A stretch of 64,000 bases of DNA from Nitrospira sp. UBA5698 (GTDB taxonomy: Bacteria; Nitrospirota; Nitrospiria; Nitrospirales; Nitrospiraceae), in contig DIHK01000047.1 in assembly GCA_002420115.1 (NCBI GenBank), forward strand, positions 1 to 64,000. The letters are read 5' to 3'. Below, piece after piece: positions 46,100 through 54,400 of this stretch. A program made the translations under genes and the position numbers. Every line of letters begins with the position of its first letter. Positions within the stretch are counted from its first letter, which is position 1. Below the pieces are notes generated by a model. That model ran no database searches. It was not told the origin of the DNA and saw nothing but the letters and a program-made list of their open reading frames with translations.

Positions 46100-46585
46100 C
46101 TACCTTGCCCGGCGTTTGATTACCTCTTGAAGCAACCTGACCGCCGAAGGCTCGGTCGCCGTCTTCCCTGAAATCCCCACCACGATCGCCACATCCTGAA
46201 CGAGGGCTCCGGCCGACCAGCCATCGTCCGGCGCCACCCAGCCCCTGCTCCCAACGTCGGGCAAGCGTTTGAACCCCTTCACAAGCTTGGGCTCCGGGAA
46301 GTAGTTCGGAGGGACAACCGTTACAGTTACAGACGCTTCGTAGTCTGAGTCGTGCCAGCTGCACCCCGAGCCGCCGGCCGCATTCTCCCCAGGGCCAACC
46401 GGCACACCAACATAGGTGGCAACCTCGGTCGGTGTGAAAAGTTTGCACTGCGGATTGCTCGCAGCTGAACCTTTGGAGTCCCCAGTCAGCATATCCCTGA
46501 GTTTATGAGGGTCCGTCTGTTGGGCCTGTGCCGATACCGCGATCAGCATTGTGAGGGCGATTGCCGTAGCATGAGAATAACGCAT
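46100..46585 (-). CDS. Exported protein, paralogue of 43174-43662
   Basis: A 161-residue exported protein of the same type as 43174-43662. A signal peptide (MRYSHATAIALTMLIAVSAQA) is followed by TDPHKLRDMLTGDSKGS and then the shared landmarks ASNPQCKLF, GPGEN, GSGCSW and the terminal VIKRRAR. The start has AAGGAG six bases upstream. The putative lipoprotein begins right after its stop. A pair of cysteines is conserved between the paralogues. The role is unknown; a DUF3558-like relation is possible. Confidence 0.7.
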   Translation of the reverse strand: MRYSHATAIALTMLIAVSAQAQQTDPHKLRDMLTGDSKGSAASNPQCKLFTPTEVATYVGVPVGPGENAAGGSGCSWHDSDYEASVTVTVVPPNYFPEPKLVKGFKRLPDVGSRGWVAPDDGWSAGALVQDVAIVVGISGKTATEPSAVRLLQEVIKRRAR

Positions 46586-46694
46586 AACTTACTCCTTCGT
46601 TTAAGGAACTGCTCAGAGTGACAGAAACTGATTCCTGGTTCCCCTGCCTGCTTGAGAAACCCTGAACACAGCGAGTGCTGGCAGCAGGTGCTTG
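46586..46694. other. Upstream part of the 376-nt gap before the plus-strand lipoprotein
   Basis: This part contains nothing recognisable. The rest of the gap (46,695-46,961) holds the truncated helix-turn-helix gene described separately. Confidence 0.4.
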
Positions 46695-46900
46695 CTAAGC
46701 TGCCTTTCCACATGAACTTTTGCCTTTGACAAGTAGATCAACATCACAAACCAGCACATGTAATAGCGAGAGGAGCTGATCCACTGACTTGCGGTAGCTG
46801 GTCTGATCGAGTAGCCGATATAACTGCGTCGCTGATATACGCAATCGTCTGATAATTTCCCGCGTTGAGAGAGGGGGGACTGTTGCTGAAGAGTGCTTGA
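46695..46900 (-). pseudogene. 5'-truncated helix-turn-helix antitoxin-like gene
   Basis: The last 60 or so codons of a minus-strand frame read STREIIRRLRISATQLYRLLDQT, then YRKSVDQLLSLLHVL and DVDLLVKG. This is a helix-turn-helix pattern typical of a small regulator/antitoxin family. The frame upstream of it (LTIQCSQLKHSSATVPP) does not read like the normal N-terminal part and no start codon with a ribosome binding site lies near it. The longer open frame to 47402 overlaps the real lipoprotein gene on the other strand and is not believable. I infer a decayed remnant. Confidence 0.5.
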
Positions 46901-46961
46901 GCTGACTACACTGGATCGTCAGTCCTAATGTTGAGTACAAAATTTCCCACGAGGCTGCGTC

Positions 46962-47369
46962 ATGCGATTCGTGCTGATTTTGATGTTCACGCTGCTCACT
47001 GGATGTGCCGAATCTCGCCTCGAACAGGGGATGGATCCTGATTCCAGAACCACTGCCACTTCCGACCATATAGGAAGTGAGTGGACCAAAGAACGCAAAG
47101 CACGGTATGACCAGGCTCGCGAGGGGCTCCGACTGTCTCGTGAACGCTATATTGCGACCACCCGCCCAGTCCTTGAGAGCAAGTTTCGACAGGAACACCC
47201 CGAGTTGACCGAGACAGAAATCGAAGCAATGGTTGATGAGGCGCTGGCGAACGGCTCCCACTATGAAAAGAAGCCACGACCGGAGGGCCCGGCCAGACTC
47301 CCTCCGCCACGTCCCACGAACTGTCTGCCTCCTCCAGGGAGTTGGCCGTCTAATCCAAATTGCTACTAG
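46962..47369 (+). CDS. Putative lipoprotein
   Basis: A 135-residue lipoprotein of unknown function. The signal peptide MRFVLILMFTLLTGCAES has a lipobox (LLTGC) that fixes the N-terminus after processing at Cys15. The mature part is charged and helical (KERKARYDQAREGLRLSRERY) and its C-terminus is proline-rich with two cysteines (PPPRPTNCLPPPGSWPS and the final NCY). The AT-rich stretch upstream may hold a promoter (TACAAAATT). No neighbour suggests a partner. Confidence 0.7.
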   Translation: MRFVLILMFTLLTGCAESRLEQGMDPDSRTTATSDHIGSEWTKERKARYDQAREGLRLSRERYIATTRPVLESKFRQEHPELTETEIEAMVDEALANGSHYEKKPRPEGPARLPPPRPTNCLPPPGSWPSNPNCY

Positions 47370-47561
47370 CAGGATGCTCTGATCAGATCCGAGATCGGTC
47401 ATCTTAGTCTATGGGGGGAATCTTGAAATGGTTCTTAATCATGCTGCGAATGAGCACACAAACCCTGGGGGTCAGATCCGCCTCAATTCATCGATGCACG
47501 AGCCCCATGCTGGCATGCGCGTCGCTTTCCCGTAAATGTTCTTGTTATGATGTTGCCGCCC

Positions 47562-48053
47562 ATGCGACTACACCGAACTTCCTTGTGCGTAATCGTCCTC
47601 ACCCTGCTACTTCCCGGCTGCGCCTCCTGGTTCATAAAGGGTGAGCCCCCGGAGGTGCTGGTCACCAATGTCACGCCATTGGACGCAACGATGTTCGAAC
47701 AACGGCTCCGTGTAGATCTTCGAGTCCGCAACCCCAATGATTTCGACTATCACCTGACTGGCATCGACTTCACATTGAATCTGAACGGGAAACGTCTGGC
47801 CCGTGGCCTGGCGAGCAAGGAGATGACGATCCCCCGGTTGGGCGATGCCGTGATGACGATCGAGACCAGTACCTCGACCCTCGACATCATGCGCCAGCTG
47901 CTCCAGTTCTCGCAGAAACAGGAACTGACGTACGATATCAAAGGCGTGCTGCATGGTACGGAAGGGCGATTGCCGTTCACCAATGCAGGAACGCTCGTTG
48001 AGCCTGGCATGTTCTCTGACTCATCGGCAAGTTCTGGCACAACTCCACGATAA
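47562..48053 (+). CDS. LEA14-like (LEA type 2) lipoprotein
   Basis: A lipoprotein with a Water-stress/hypersensitive-response (LEA14) domain. The signal peptide contains VIVLTLLLPGCASW with lipobox LPGC. The mature part shows VLVTNVTPLDATMFEQRLRVDLRVRNPNDFDY, then the strand GIDFTLNLNGKRLARGLAS and a later TYDIKGVLH, typical of the fold. Such proteins are found in bacteria and archaea as well as plants; their periplasmic role is not known. I chose the ATG at 47562 because the preceding codons do not belong to a signal peptide. Confidence 0.78.
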   Translation: MRLHRTSLCVIVLTLLLPGCASWFIKGEPPEVLVTNVTPLDATMFEQRLRVDLRVRNPNDFDYHLTGIDFTLNLNGKRLARGLASKEMTIPRLGDAVMTIETSTSTLDIMRQLLQFSQKQELTYDIKGVLHGTEGRLPFTNAGTLVEPGMFSDSSASSGTTPR

Positions 48054-48152
48054 CGCGCCTATATCGAGATAGGCACCCGACCTCTCTCTTACGCTCAGGG
48101 ACTACGTGAAGGAGTTCAATCGGGGTGAGCGATGGTGGCAGCCTGAGCACTA

Positions 48153-49028
48153 TTATCGCCAGGCTTGAGGCACGGAATACAGGCTGGCATGCCGTTCAAG
48201 TTTGCTGAGGAGCTTCTCTGCTTCTTTCACTTGGCTGTCGGCGAACTCTCCTGGCTGACTGTCAAGTGAGTGTTTCATCCATGCATCACGAAGTGCATGA
48301 AGTTCTTTAAACTGACTCCTCCACCATCGCTCATTACGGCCGCCTGGAGCGTGGGGATCTGGCCGTACCTCTTCAAAAATCACAACCTGTTTGAGGGAAT
48401 CGATCTTGAACGAATACCTGGACATGAACACCATTCCAATGAGCCCTTCGAACGACTCAGAGACCGAATTCATAATCGTCGCGGGAATGAAGGTGTCCTT
48501 AGCGCCTCCCACCTGCACCGTATCTAGAAACGTCCTCATCGCAGGAACAGTCCCGCCGATTCCGCCTGCGGCAGTCAATACCATGCCCCCATCGTTCCCG
48601 AACAACCCGAGCTTCTGGGCAACCTTTGGAGAAATGATCAGTCCAGGAGCGCCGGTATCGATCGCCATGGGAACGGTCACGGAGCCGTTGAAGGTGACCT
48701 GCACAATCACACGCTGCGCATCACCTTCATAGGCTTCGAACGGAACTGAAAACGCATTGAGTATCGGTTTTGCCCCACCAGCCACAGTGACCTCTTGGCG
48801 ACCAGCGGTAGGACCCACTCGCTGGGTCGCTGCCGATTTCGGCATGGCTTCTGCATTGGGTTTCTCTGGCTTTACCTTGTTTCGGTATTGGTTTGGGACA
48901 GATTCCAATGACCTGGCGAAATGGGTTACTCCTGAATCATCGACCCATTGGAGAAGATCTCCGGCAAGCACAGAGGAGCACATCGAGAATAGGCTCGTCA
49001 CCAATACAGATACAAAGGCTGGAAACAT
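48153..49028 (-). CDS. Exported protein with DUF4124 and retropepsin-like aspartic protease domains
   Basis: A 291-residue exported protein. A signal peptide (MFPAFVSVLVTSLFSMCSSVLA) is followed by a DUF4124-like piece, LLQWVDDSGVTHFARSLESVP (residues about 25-45). A linker leads to a retropepsin-like domain with the catalytic motif AIDTGAPGLIISPKVAQKLG (about residue 125-144) and the flap-like VLTAAGGIGGTVPA. The LIGMVFMSRYSFKID strand matches the second half. The C-terminal charged helix is extra. A single-domain aspartic protease would act as a dimer. The start at 49028 avoids an unlikely basic extension. Substrates unknown. Confidence 0.78.
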   Translation of the reverse strand: MFPAFVSVLVTSLFSMCSSVLAGDLLQWVDDSGVTHFARSLESVPNQYRNKVKPEKPNAEAMPKSAATQRVGPTAGRQEVTVAGGAKPILNAFSVPFEAYEGDAQRVIVQVTFNGSVTVPMAIDTGAPGLIISPKVAQKLGLFGNDGGMVLTAAGGIGGTVPAMRTFLDTVQVGGAKDTFIPATIMNSVSESFEGLIGMVFMSRYSFKIDSLKQVVIFEEVRPDPHAPGGRNERWWRSQFKELHALRDAWMKHSLDSQPGEFADSQVKEAEKLLSKLERHASLYSVPQAWR

Positions 49029-49379
49029 TCTCGCGCGCTCCTTTCCCACAGAACCCCCAAGCGCCATGGCCCGGTTCGCTCACTCACTGGCTATTGCAGC
49101 GCATCAGAATAGGACTCTAACAAAGAGCGCTTTCCTGACAAGCAATATCCGTAAACCTTTGCACCATACCAGCCTGCACCGCACATGTTGCACCACTGTT
49201 TCTTGCTCCATTCGAAAAAGGCGTACGCCTGCGCATAGGTTGTAGACCTGCATTGAACAAGACAGACCCTCTACTTCATGTTGCTTCCGTCTTTCCGATG
49301 GTAGAAACTGGAAATCGATCCCTGGTGAGGTCTGCACAGGGCCAATGAAACCACAGATCGGGAGGAGCCTGGCCCTGCA
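49029..49379. other. 351-nt gap between divergent genes
   Basis: This should contain the promoters of the aspartic-protease gene (minus) and yhhQ (plus). No consensus promoter was convincing. I looked for a preQ1 riboswitch because of yhhQ and saw no matching pseudoknot. The only clear element is GGGAGGAG before the yhhQ start. Confidence 0.45.
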
Positions 49380-50111
49380 ATGACCACCTCCACGGAACCA
49401 CTCACGCCTGAACTCATCTCGAACCCCCGTCACTACCGCTATTACGACCTCGTCATGGCGGGTTTCGTGACGGTGCTGCTCTGTTCGAACCTGATTGGAC
49501 CAGGCAAGACCTGCATCCTCTTCGGCCTGACGTTCGGCGCCGGGAACCTCTTCTTCCCAATCTCTTACATCTTCGGCGACGTACTGACCGAGGTCTACGG
49601 CTACGCGCGTGCGCGTAAAGTCATCTGGGCAGGGTTCATCGCAATGATCTTCGCAACCATCATGGGACTCTTCGTGATCCACATGCCGGGGGATCCGGAA
49701 GAACCTTTCAATGCCGTAATCCAGCCGGCACTGGAGGTTGTCTTCGGAAGCACCGGACGGATCGTGATTGCCTCAATGGTCGCCTATTGGTGCGGCGACT
49801 TCATGAATAGCTATGTCATGGCAAAGATGAAGGTCTGGACCGAGGGGCGTCACCTCTGGACCCGCACGATCGGCTCGACCGCGGTCGGCCAGCTCGTCGA
49901 CAGCGCCCTCTTCTATCCGATTGCGTTCTTTGGAACCTGGCAGCCTGGCACGATGATGAAGGTCATCGCCTTCAACTGGGCGTTCAAGGTCTCCGTTGAG
50001 ATCGTCTTCACGCCGGTCACCTATGCGATTGTTCGATGGCTAAAGCGCCAGGAGAACGAGGACTGGTACGACAGGCAGACGAACTTCACGCCATTCTCGT
50101 TGAAGGACTGA
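49380..50111 (+). CDS. yhhQ: Queuosine precursor transporter (YhhQ/DUF165)
   Basis: A six-helix inner-membrane importer of queuosine precursors (preQ0/preQ1). The family segments are YYDLVMAGFVTVLLCSNL, FPISYIFGDVLTEVYGYARARKVIW, the MVAYWCGDFMNSYVMAKMKV stretch and RTIGSTAVGQLVDSALFYPIAF, with a final helix including FNWAFKVSVEIVFTPVTY. Length of 243 aa is usual. The start has GGGAGGAGCC upstream. It stands alone with no queuosine-pathway gene beside it, so the host may salvage rather than make precursor, although genes outside the window cannot be seen. Confidence 0.93.
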   Translation: MTTSTEPLTPELISNPRHYRYYDLVMAGFVTVLLCSNLIGPGKTCILFGLTFGAGNLFFPISYIFGDVLTEVYGYARARKVIWAGFIAMIFATIMGLFVIHMPGDPEEPFNAVIQPALEVVFGSTGRIVIASMVAYWCGDFMNSYVMAKMKVWTEGRHLWTRTIGSTAVGQLVDSALFYPIAFFGTWQPGTMMKVIAFNWAFKVSVEIVFTPVTYAIVRWLKRQENEDWYDRQTNFTPFSLKD

Positions 50112-50440
50112 GCCGTTGGTCCCCAGACGACGACCCTGTCGATCCCACGGAGATCATATGGTGATCTGAAAAGTACCCGACTCTCTGAAGGGTGGCTCTT
50201 CGCAACCATCCTGGATTGAATGATATCGGTATAACGGCCTGCCTAAAGAAACGGATTTCAACTCCTTAATTGATTGTTCACTAGTATGCACAAGACAAGA
50301 CGCGACCCTAATACTGACAAACGAGACCTGCTTTCTTTATCCACTTCGGAATGAATGTCCGGGTGACCCTCAGCTGATTTTCTTGAGCATTACCGCGAGT
50401 AAACTCGACGATGAAAACACTCACAAATCAATGCAGACAA
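50112..50440. other. 329-nt gap between converging genes
   Basis: This is noncoding between yhhQ and msrA stops. The composition is more AT-rich than the neighbours around 50,220-50,340. No terminator, repeat or frame could be supported. Confidence 0.4.
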
Positions 50441-51061
50441 CTACGGCTTCCCCCACAAGGCTTCCAACCGATTGGCTCGGCCACAGCCATACTTGTAATA
50501 CTTATAGCGGAGCGGGTTCTTCTTGTAGTAGTCCTGGTGATAGTCTTCGGCTGGATAGAAGGTTGACGATGGGACTAGCTGCGTCACGATCGGTGCAGGA
50601 AATTTCTTGGCCTGTTCGATTGCGGCTTTCGATTCTTCCGCTTGTCGCTTTTCGTCTTCGGTGGAATAGAACACTGCGGATCGGTACTGCGTCCCATGAT
50701 CGCAAAACTGTGCGTTGGGCGTGAGTGGATCCACGTTGTGCCAAAAGGCATCGAGGAGCTTCTGATAGGTGACCTTTGTGGGGTCATAGATGACTTCGAC
50801 CGCCTCCGCATGGCCCGTCCGCCCAGCGGACACTTCTTCATAGCTTGGGTTGGCTACCGTGCCGCCCATATACCCCGATACGACACTGACGACCCCCTCC
50901 ACCTTCTCAAACGCTTCCTCCATACACCAGAAACAGCCGCCGGCAAAATAGGCCTTAGTACTGGGAGTTGCCGCTGGTGTATCAGCTAGTGGGACGTTTG
51001 CGAGAATCATGCACACGATAAGCCCGATAGCCAGAGCGATGAACCGCCGTTGAGTTGTCAT
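50441..51061 (-). CDS. msrA: Peptide methionine-(S)-sulfoxide reductase, exported
   Basis: Reduces methionine-S-sulfoxide. The active-site motif GGCFWCMEEAF (catalytic Cys at about residue 43) and the GYMGGTVANPSYEEVSAGRTGHAE run (key Gly and His) are present. Further C-terminal are DPTKVTYQKLLDAFWHNVDPLTPN and FYPAEDYHQDYYKKNP. A signal peptide (about residues 5-27) predicts periplasmic location, so it needs an exported reductant. The last Cys in KYGCGRANR resolves the sulfenic acid. The start has AAGGAGG eight bases upstream. Confidence 0.95.
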   Translation of the reverse strand: MTTQRRFIALAIGLIVCMILANVPLADTPAATPSTKAYFAGGCFWCMEEAFEKVEGVVSVVSGYMGGTVANPSYEEVSAGRTGHAEAVEVIYDPTKVTYQKLLDAFWHNVDPLTPNAQFCDHGTQYRSAVFYSTEDEKRQAEESKAAIEQAKKFPAPIVTQLVPSSTFYPAEDYHQDYYKKNPLRYKYYKYGCGRANRLEALWGKP

Positions 51062-51174
51062 GTTGGTATCCTCCTTCCTTATCGTCGTCTTAGTGGCTTC
51101 ATTCTTACATCGACGACGACAGACTTCAGGCGATCACTTGCGCACCTCGTCAAACATCTCTCGTTCGGGATTGG

Positions 51175-51198
51175 GACGCTTCACGCTTCACGAACGAC
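51175..51198. repeat. Dispersed short repeat copy
   Basis: GACGCTTCACGCTTCACGAACGAC contains a tandem of ACGCTTC. The reverse complement includes CGTGAAGCGTGAA, which is shared with 60191-60216. CTCGTTCG upstream and CGAACGACGAG can pair around it. Confidence 0.45.
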
Positions 51199-51250
51199 GA
51201 GCGCTGGGCGACAGATATGGTCGCAGTAGACAGGTTCATGAATATGCAAG

Positions 51251-51793
51251 CTATACCGGCACATACCCATATGTTTCCTGTTCCGTACGATGTGCCCGTC
51301 GTTGCCGTTTGTCCATCAGCTTCATGATGAGCTCAATCGCCTCCTCCGGCGTGGCTGCGGCATTGACCAAGCGTTTGTCGAGTTTGCGAAAGAAGGTCAC
51401 ATCCGCATCCGACGCCGCGACGAGAATGACGGGTTTCCCCGCCTTGACCGCCAGAGCCACTTCGGAGACGGTCCCGGACCCGCTCAATCCGCACACCACC
51501 ACGACATGGCTGGTCAACACGTTGATGTTGTTCCGACCACTGCCCATTTCGGTGATGATGGACACGTCGACATGCCGAGACACTTTGTCCTTCGCCGTCG
51601 GTAAGATACCGATGGTCAGGCTGCCCCCAACCCGTTTCGCGCCTTCACAGGCGGCTTCCATGACGCCCACGTCTTTCCCCCCCGTCAGCACCACCCAGCC
51701 ACGTCGCGCAATAAACTCGCCAAGGATTCGCGCGTTATCGAGATCCTTCTTCGGTGTCTTGGCTGGTCCCATTACTCCAACGACAAATCGCAT
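51251..51793 (-). CDS. LOG-like Rossmann-fold nucleotide-binding protein (TIGR00725 type)
   Basis: A 180-residue protein of the TIGR00725/LOG superfamily. The motifs are VGVMGPAKTPKKDLDNARILGE at the N-terminus, RGWVVLTGGKDVGVMEAACEGA, and GSGRNNINVLTSHVVVVCGLSGSGTVSEVALAVKAG, which holds the PGGxGT-like loop as CGLSGSGT. The related LOG proteins are cytokinin-type phosphoribohydrolases, but this branch has no settled activity. The start has GGAGG followed by TAGGG at 51793. It lies 30 nt after the TPR gene's stop, so it could be in its operon. Confidence 0.8.
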   Translation of the reverse strand: MRFVVGVMGPAKTPKKDLDNARILGEFIARRGWVVLTGGKDVGVMEAACEGAKRVGGSLTIGILPTAKDKVSRHVDVSIITEMGSGRNNINVLTSHVVVVCGLSGSGTVSEVALAVKAGKPVILVAASDADVTFFRKLDKRLVNAAATPEEAIELIMKLMDKRQRRAHRTEQETYGYVPV

Positions 51794-51823
51794 CCCTACC
51801 TCCACCTCTGCATATCCGGCCTC

Positions 51824-53461
51824 TCAAAAACGAGAGGCCACCAGGTTCACATCGGCATGTGCCCATGCCCGCTTCCATTGCTTCTCCACCTCGTTCGCCT
51901 CGCGATCTTTTCGTTGTGCGCGAAGGCTCTGTATCAGCCCATACTCAGCCCATCCATTGTGCGGATGCTTGGTCAGATCGGCTCGATAGACCGTTTCTGC
52001 TTCTTGAGCTTGCCCGGCTTTCTGCAGGACAACACCCAAATAGTGCCGAACTGGAATGGGCCAGAACGGTGGCTCCGAATACGGCAGGGCATCCTCTAAT
52101 GTGACGGCCTCTCGAAGGGCTGTGATTGCTGCGTCATAGTGCTTGTGATGAACGGCAATTTCTCCGGCAAGCAGTCGCTCGGCGATCTGAATGAGGGCCC
52201 GCTCGGTTTTCTCTTCGCTCGTCCGGTTTCGCGCAAATCGTTTTGCCAGCGTCGCCAAGGCAGCATGCTCTCCCTCAGCTCCCGGTACTCTCCCGGAGAC
52301 ACCCAATGCCATTCCCCTTCCCATTCGCCAGATCGCTTGCTTGAGTCGGAATGTATTCGGCGGAGGCAATTCTTGGAGCAGCGCCTCCCACTGTCCAAAG
52401 CGAATCATCGTCCAAAGTGGCACAGGCAGGTACAATTCCTGTGATGAATCTCGCCGTATGTCCGCTTCCCTCACCGTCGCCGTGAGTTGTCGGGCAACCT
52501 TCATGGCTTCAGCGCTTCGGCCCTCCATCAGCAAAGCAGCCCAGAGAAAATGGAGGTTATGCTGGTGGTAGCCCTCAGCCTCATCCCCAGTGGACGCTCG
52601 CCCTGCTAAATAATGCCGGTCAATTTCGGCGGCCTGAGTGTTTTGTTCTGCGGCTTCGTGATAATGCCCGAGTCGCATGTGGATATGCGCCGGCATATGG
52701 ACGAGATGTCCGGCCCCAGGCATCAACGCAGGCAACTGTTCCGCGCAAGGCAGAGCTCGCTCCGGAGTCGGTGATGCTTCCATGGCATGGATGTAGTAGT
52801 GACAGGCCCCCGGATGGTTCGGTATTCGCGCCAGAACCGCCTCCAACGTCGACACAATTTCCGCTGTCTCGGACTTCGGCTTTCCATTGACGGTCCAGAG
52901 ATCCCAGGGGTGGAGGTCCATGAGGGCTTCGGCAAACAATGCCCCGGCATCGGGATCCTCCGGGAATTGTTTCCAGAGAACACGCATGGCATCCGCATAG
53001 GCTTTGTCGAGCGCTGTTCGTGTGGGTCCCTTCAGACTGTACCGCTTGCTGATCGCCTGGAGATAGGCTTGTTCAGCGGGTGTCACATGGGCACTGTAGG
53101 ATCTGGCTTTCTGCAGGGCCTCCCAGGCCCGGCGCTCATCAGTCTTGTCCATACCCGCATTGATATTTGGCCCGAGGGCCAATGCGATACCCCAGTAGGC
53201 CATCGCGGCGGAAGGATCCAGCCTGGCGGCCTCTTCAAACGCACGGATCGCCTCCTCATGATTAAAGGCATAGACAAGCCGCAATCCTTGATCAAAATAT
53301 CGTTGCGCTTCCTTGGAACGGGTGGTGATCGGGTGGTGCAGGGTTCCGAGATTCTCAAAAAGAGGGACTCGACTCGCCACGTGCTCGGCTGCCTCTGCCA
53401 GCTCTAGGACGGATAAACTCAGGCAAAGCACGACACACCATGAGATACGACCGGTGATCAT
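51824..53461 (-). CDS. TPR-repeat protein, exported
   Basis: A 545-residue protein with an N-terminal signal peptide (about residues 8-25, including WCVVLCLSLSVLELAEA). TPR-like helical hairpins include ITTRSKEAQRYFDQGLRLVYAFNHEEAIRAFEEAARLDPSAAMAYWG (residues about 43-90, key Gly and Ala positions) and PIPVRHYLGVVLQKAGQAQEAETVYRADL near the C-terminus. Conserved features between them are HIHMRLGHYHEAAEQNTQAAEID and DPDAGALFAEALMDLHPWDLW. Such proteins are widespread in soil and water bacteria with no fixed role. A protein-binding function in the periplasm is inferred. Confidence 0.82.
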   Translation of the reverse strand: MITGRISWCVVLCLSLSVLELAEAAEHVASRVPLFENLGTLHHPITTRSKEAQRYFDQGLRLVYAFNHEEAIRAFEEAARLDPSAAMAYWGIALALGPNINAGMDKTDERRAWEALQKARSYSAHVTPAEQAYLQAISKRYSLKGPTRTALDKAYADAMRVLWKQFPEDPDAGALFAEALMDLHPWDLWTVNGKPKSETAEIVSTLEAVLARIPNHPGACHYYIHAMEASPTPERALPCAEQLPALMPGAGHLVHMPAHIHMRLGHYHEAAEQNTQAAEIDRHYLAGRASTGDEAEGYHQHNLHFLWAALLMEGRSAEAMKVARQLTATVREADIRRDSSQELYLPVPLWTMIRFGQWEALLQELPPPNTFRLKQAIWRMGRGMALGVSGRVPGAEGEHAALATLAKRFARNRTSEEKTERALIQIAERLLAGEIAVHHKHYDAAITALREAVTLEDALPYSEPPFWPIPVRHYLGVVLQKAGQAQEAETVYRADLTKHPHNGWAEYGLIQSLRAQRKDREANEVEKQWKRAWAHADVNLVASRF

Positions 53462-53606
53462 CGACAGATTCTTAACAGACGAGGCCGGTACCTGACTAGA
53501 GGCACAGGCGCCATCTCATCGTCACAAGTGAACGTGGCTCGTGGTAGTTGATCCAAAAATGGCGTCAGGGGACGGGCAGGATATCAGCCGGTGCTGAGTG
53601 AACCAG

Positions 53607-54278
53607 CTAGATGTTGAGCGACGGGCCTTCAGTGTCCTGAGGAGGAAATGGATGATCATTCCCTTGCGGGTGAGTCTGTGCTTCACCGACAGTCGGCTTC
53701 TTCCGAACGACACGGTTTCTCTTCACTGTCGCAGCCGCCGTCCCGTTGGATGTGGCTGAAAACTCTCCCGTTTCAAGCTCTTTCCCTAAATGCACAAGGA
53801 CCTGTTGTTGGGCACTCACCAACGACGTCAACTCTTGAATATGCGACGTCAACCGGGCAATCTCATCCTGTTGTCCGACCAAACAGGCCCGGAGGTCCGC
53901 GACTTCTCCTGACTGAACAGGAGTCGGGGTTTGGAGAATCGTGACGTTTGGTGCCAATGACGTGGCGGCTGCTTGCGTGTGCTCCTCGACCACCTTTACG
54001 TGCCCCGCACCTTGCCTACCAACGCGTTCAATCGTCTCAAACCGTTCTTTTGTCCAATCCGGAAGGGCAAGCGGCTTTCTCCTGACTCGAGCAGAAGTCT
54101 CCCCTACATATTGCACCACATTGGAAAAGAAATTACGGACTTTGCTGAGACAGATCGCCCCTGCTTGAAGCAGAACTTGGCCATAGGCCGGAGGCACTGG
54201 ACGTGCCTCATCGATTTGCTTCTGAGACGGAATCCGATGGATCAAGTTGATGGGTTCTTTATTAAAACGGGGGGGCAT
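53607..54278 (-). CDS. Coiled-coil protein of unknown function
   Basis: A 223-residue protein I do not recognise. The N-terminal part (PPRFNKEPINLIHRIPSQKQIDEARP) is basic. A central stretch contains FFSNVVQYVGETSARVRRKPLALPDW. A coiled coil of about 40 residues (VADLRACLVGQQDEIARLTSHIQEL with SLVSAQQQVLVHLGKELE) follows. The C-terminus is basic and low in complexity (KRNRVVRKKP). No signal peptide. A G-run at its start is a possible frame weak point. Function unknown. Confidence 0.6.
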   Translation of the reverse strand: MPPRFNKEPINLIHRIPSQKQIDEARPVPPAYGQVLLQAGAICLSKVRNFFSNVVQYVGETSARVRRKPLALPDWTKERFETIERVGRQGAGHVKVVEEHTQAAATSLAPNVTILQTPTPVQSGEVADLRACLVGQQDEIARLTSHIQELTSLVSAQQQVLVHLGKELETGEFSATSNGTAAATVKRNRVVRKKPTVGEAQTHPQGNDHPFPPQDTEGPSLNI

Positions 54279-54400
54279 CTGGAGGATCCCTTCATTCGGA
54301 CCTATTCAGCTACAATTAATGTACCTACTCCTCATCGACTCAAGAGTCAACCTTTTTATTCAGCAACGATACGAATATATTCGGATTCTTAACTGATTAA

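Noticed and set aside
46695..47402. Full minus-strand frame of 235 codons
   Set aside because: Most of it overlaps the lipoprotein gene on the plus strand and is not protein-like. Only its last 60 codons are treated as a remnant.
49250..49379. preQ1 riboswitch before yhhQ
   Set aside because: I looked for the stem, A-rich tail and pseudoknot and could not build a matching structure.
49104..49682. Minus-strand frame of about 192 codons
   Set aside because: Its larger part is antisense to yhhQ, with a biased acidic/His content typical of shadow frames.
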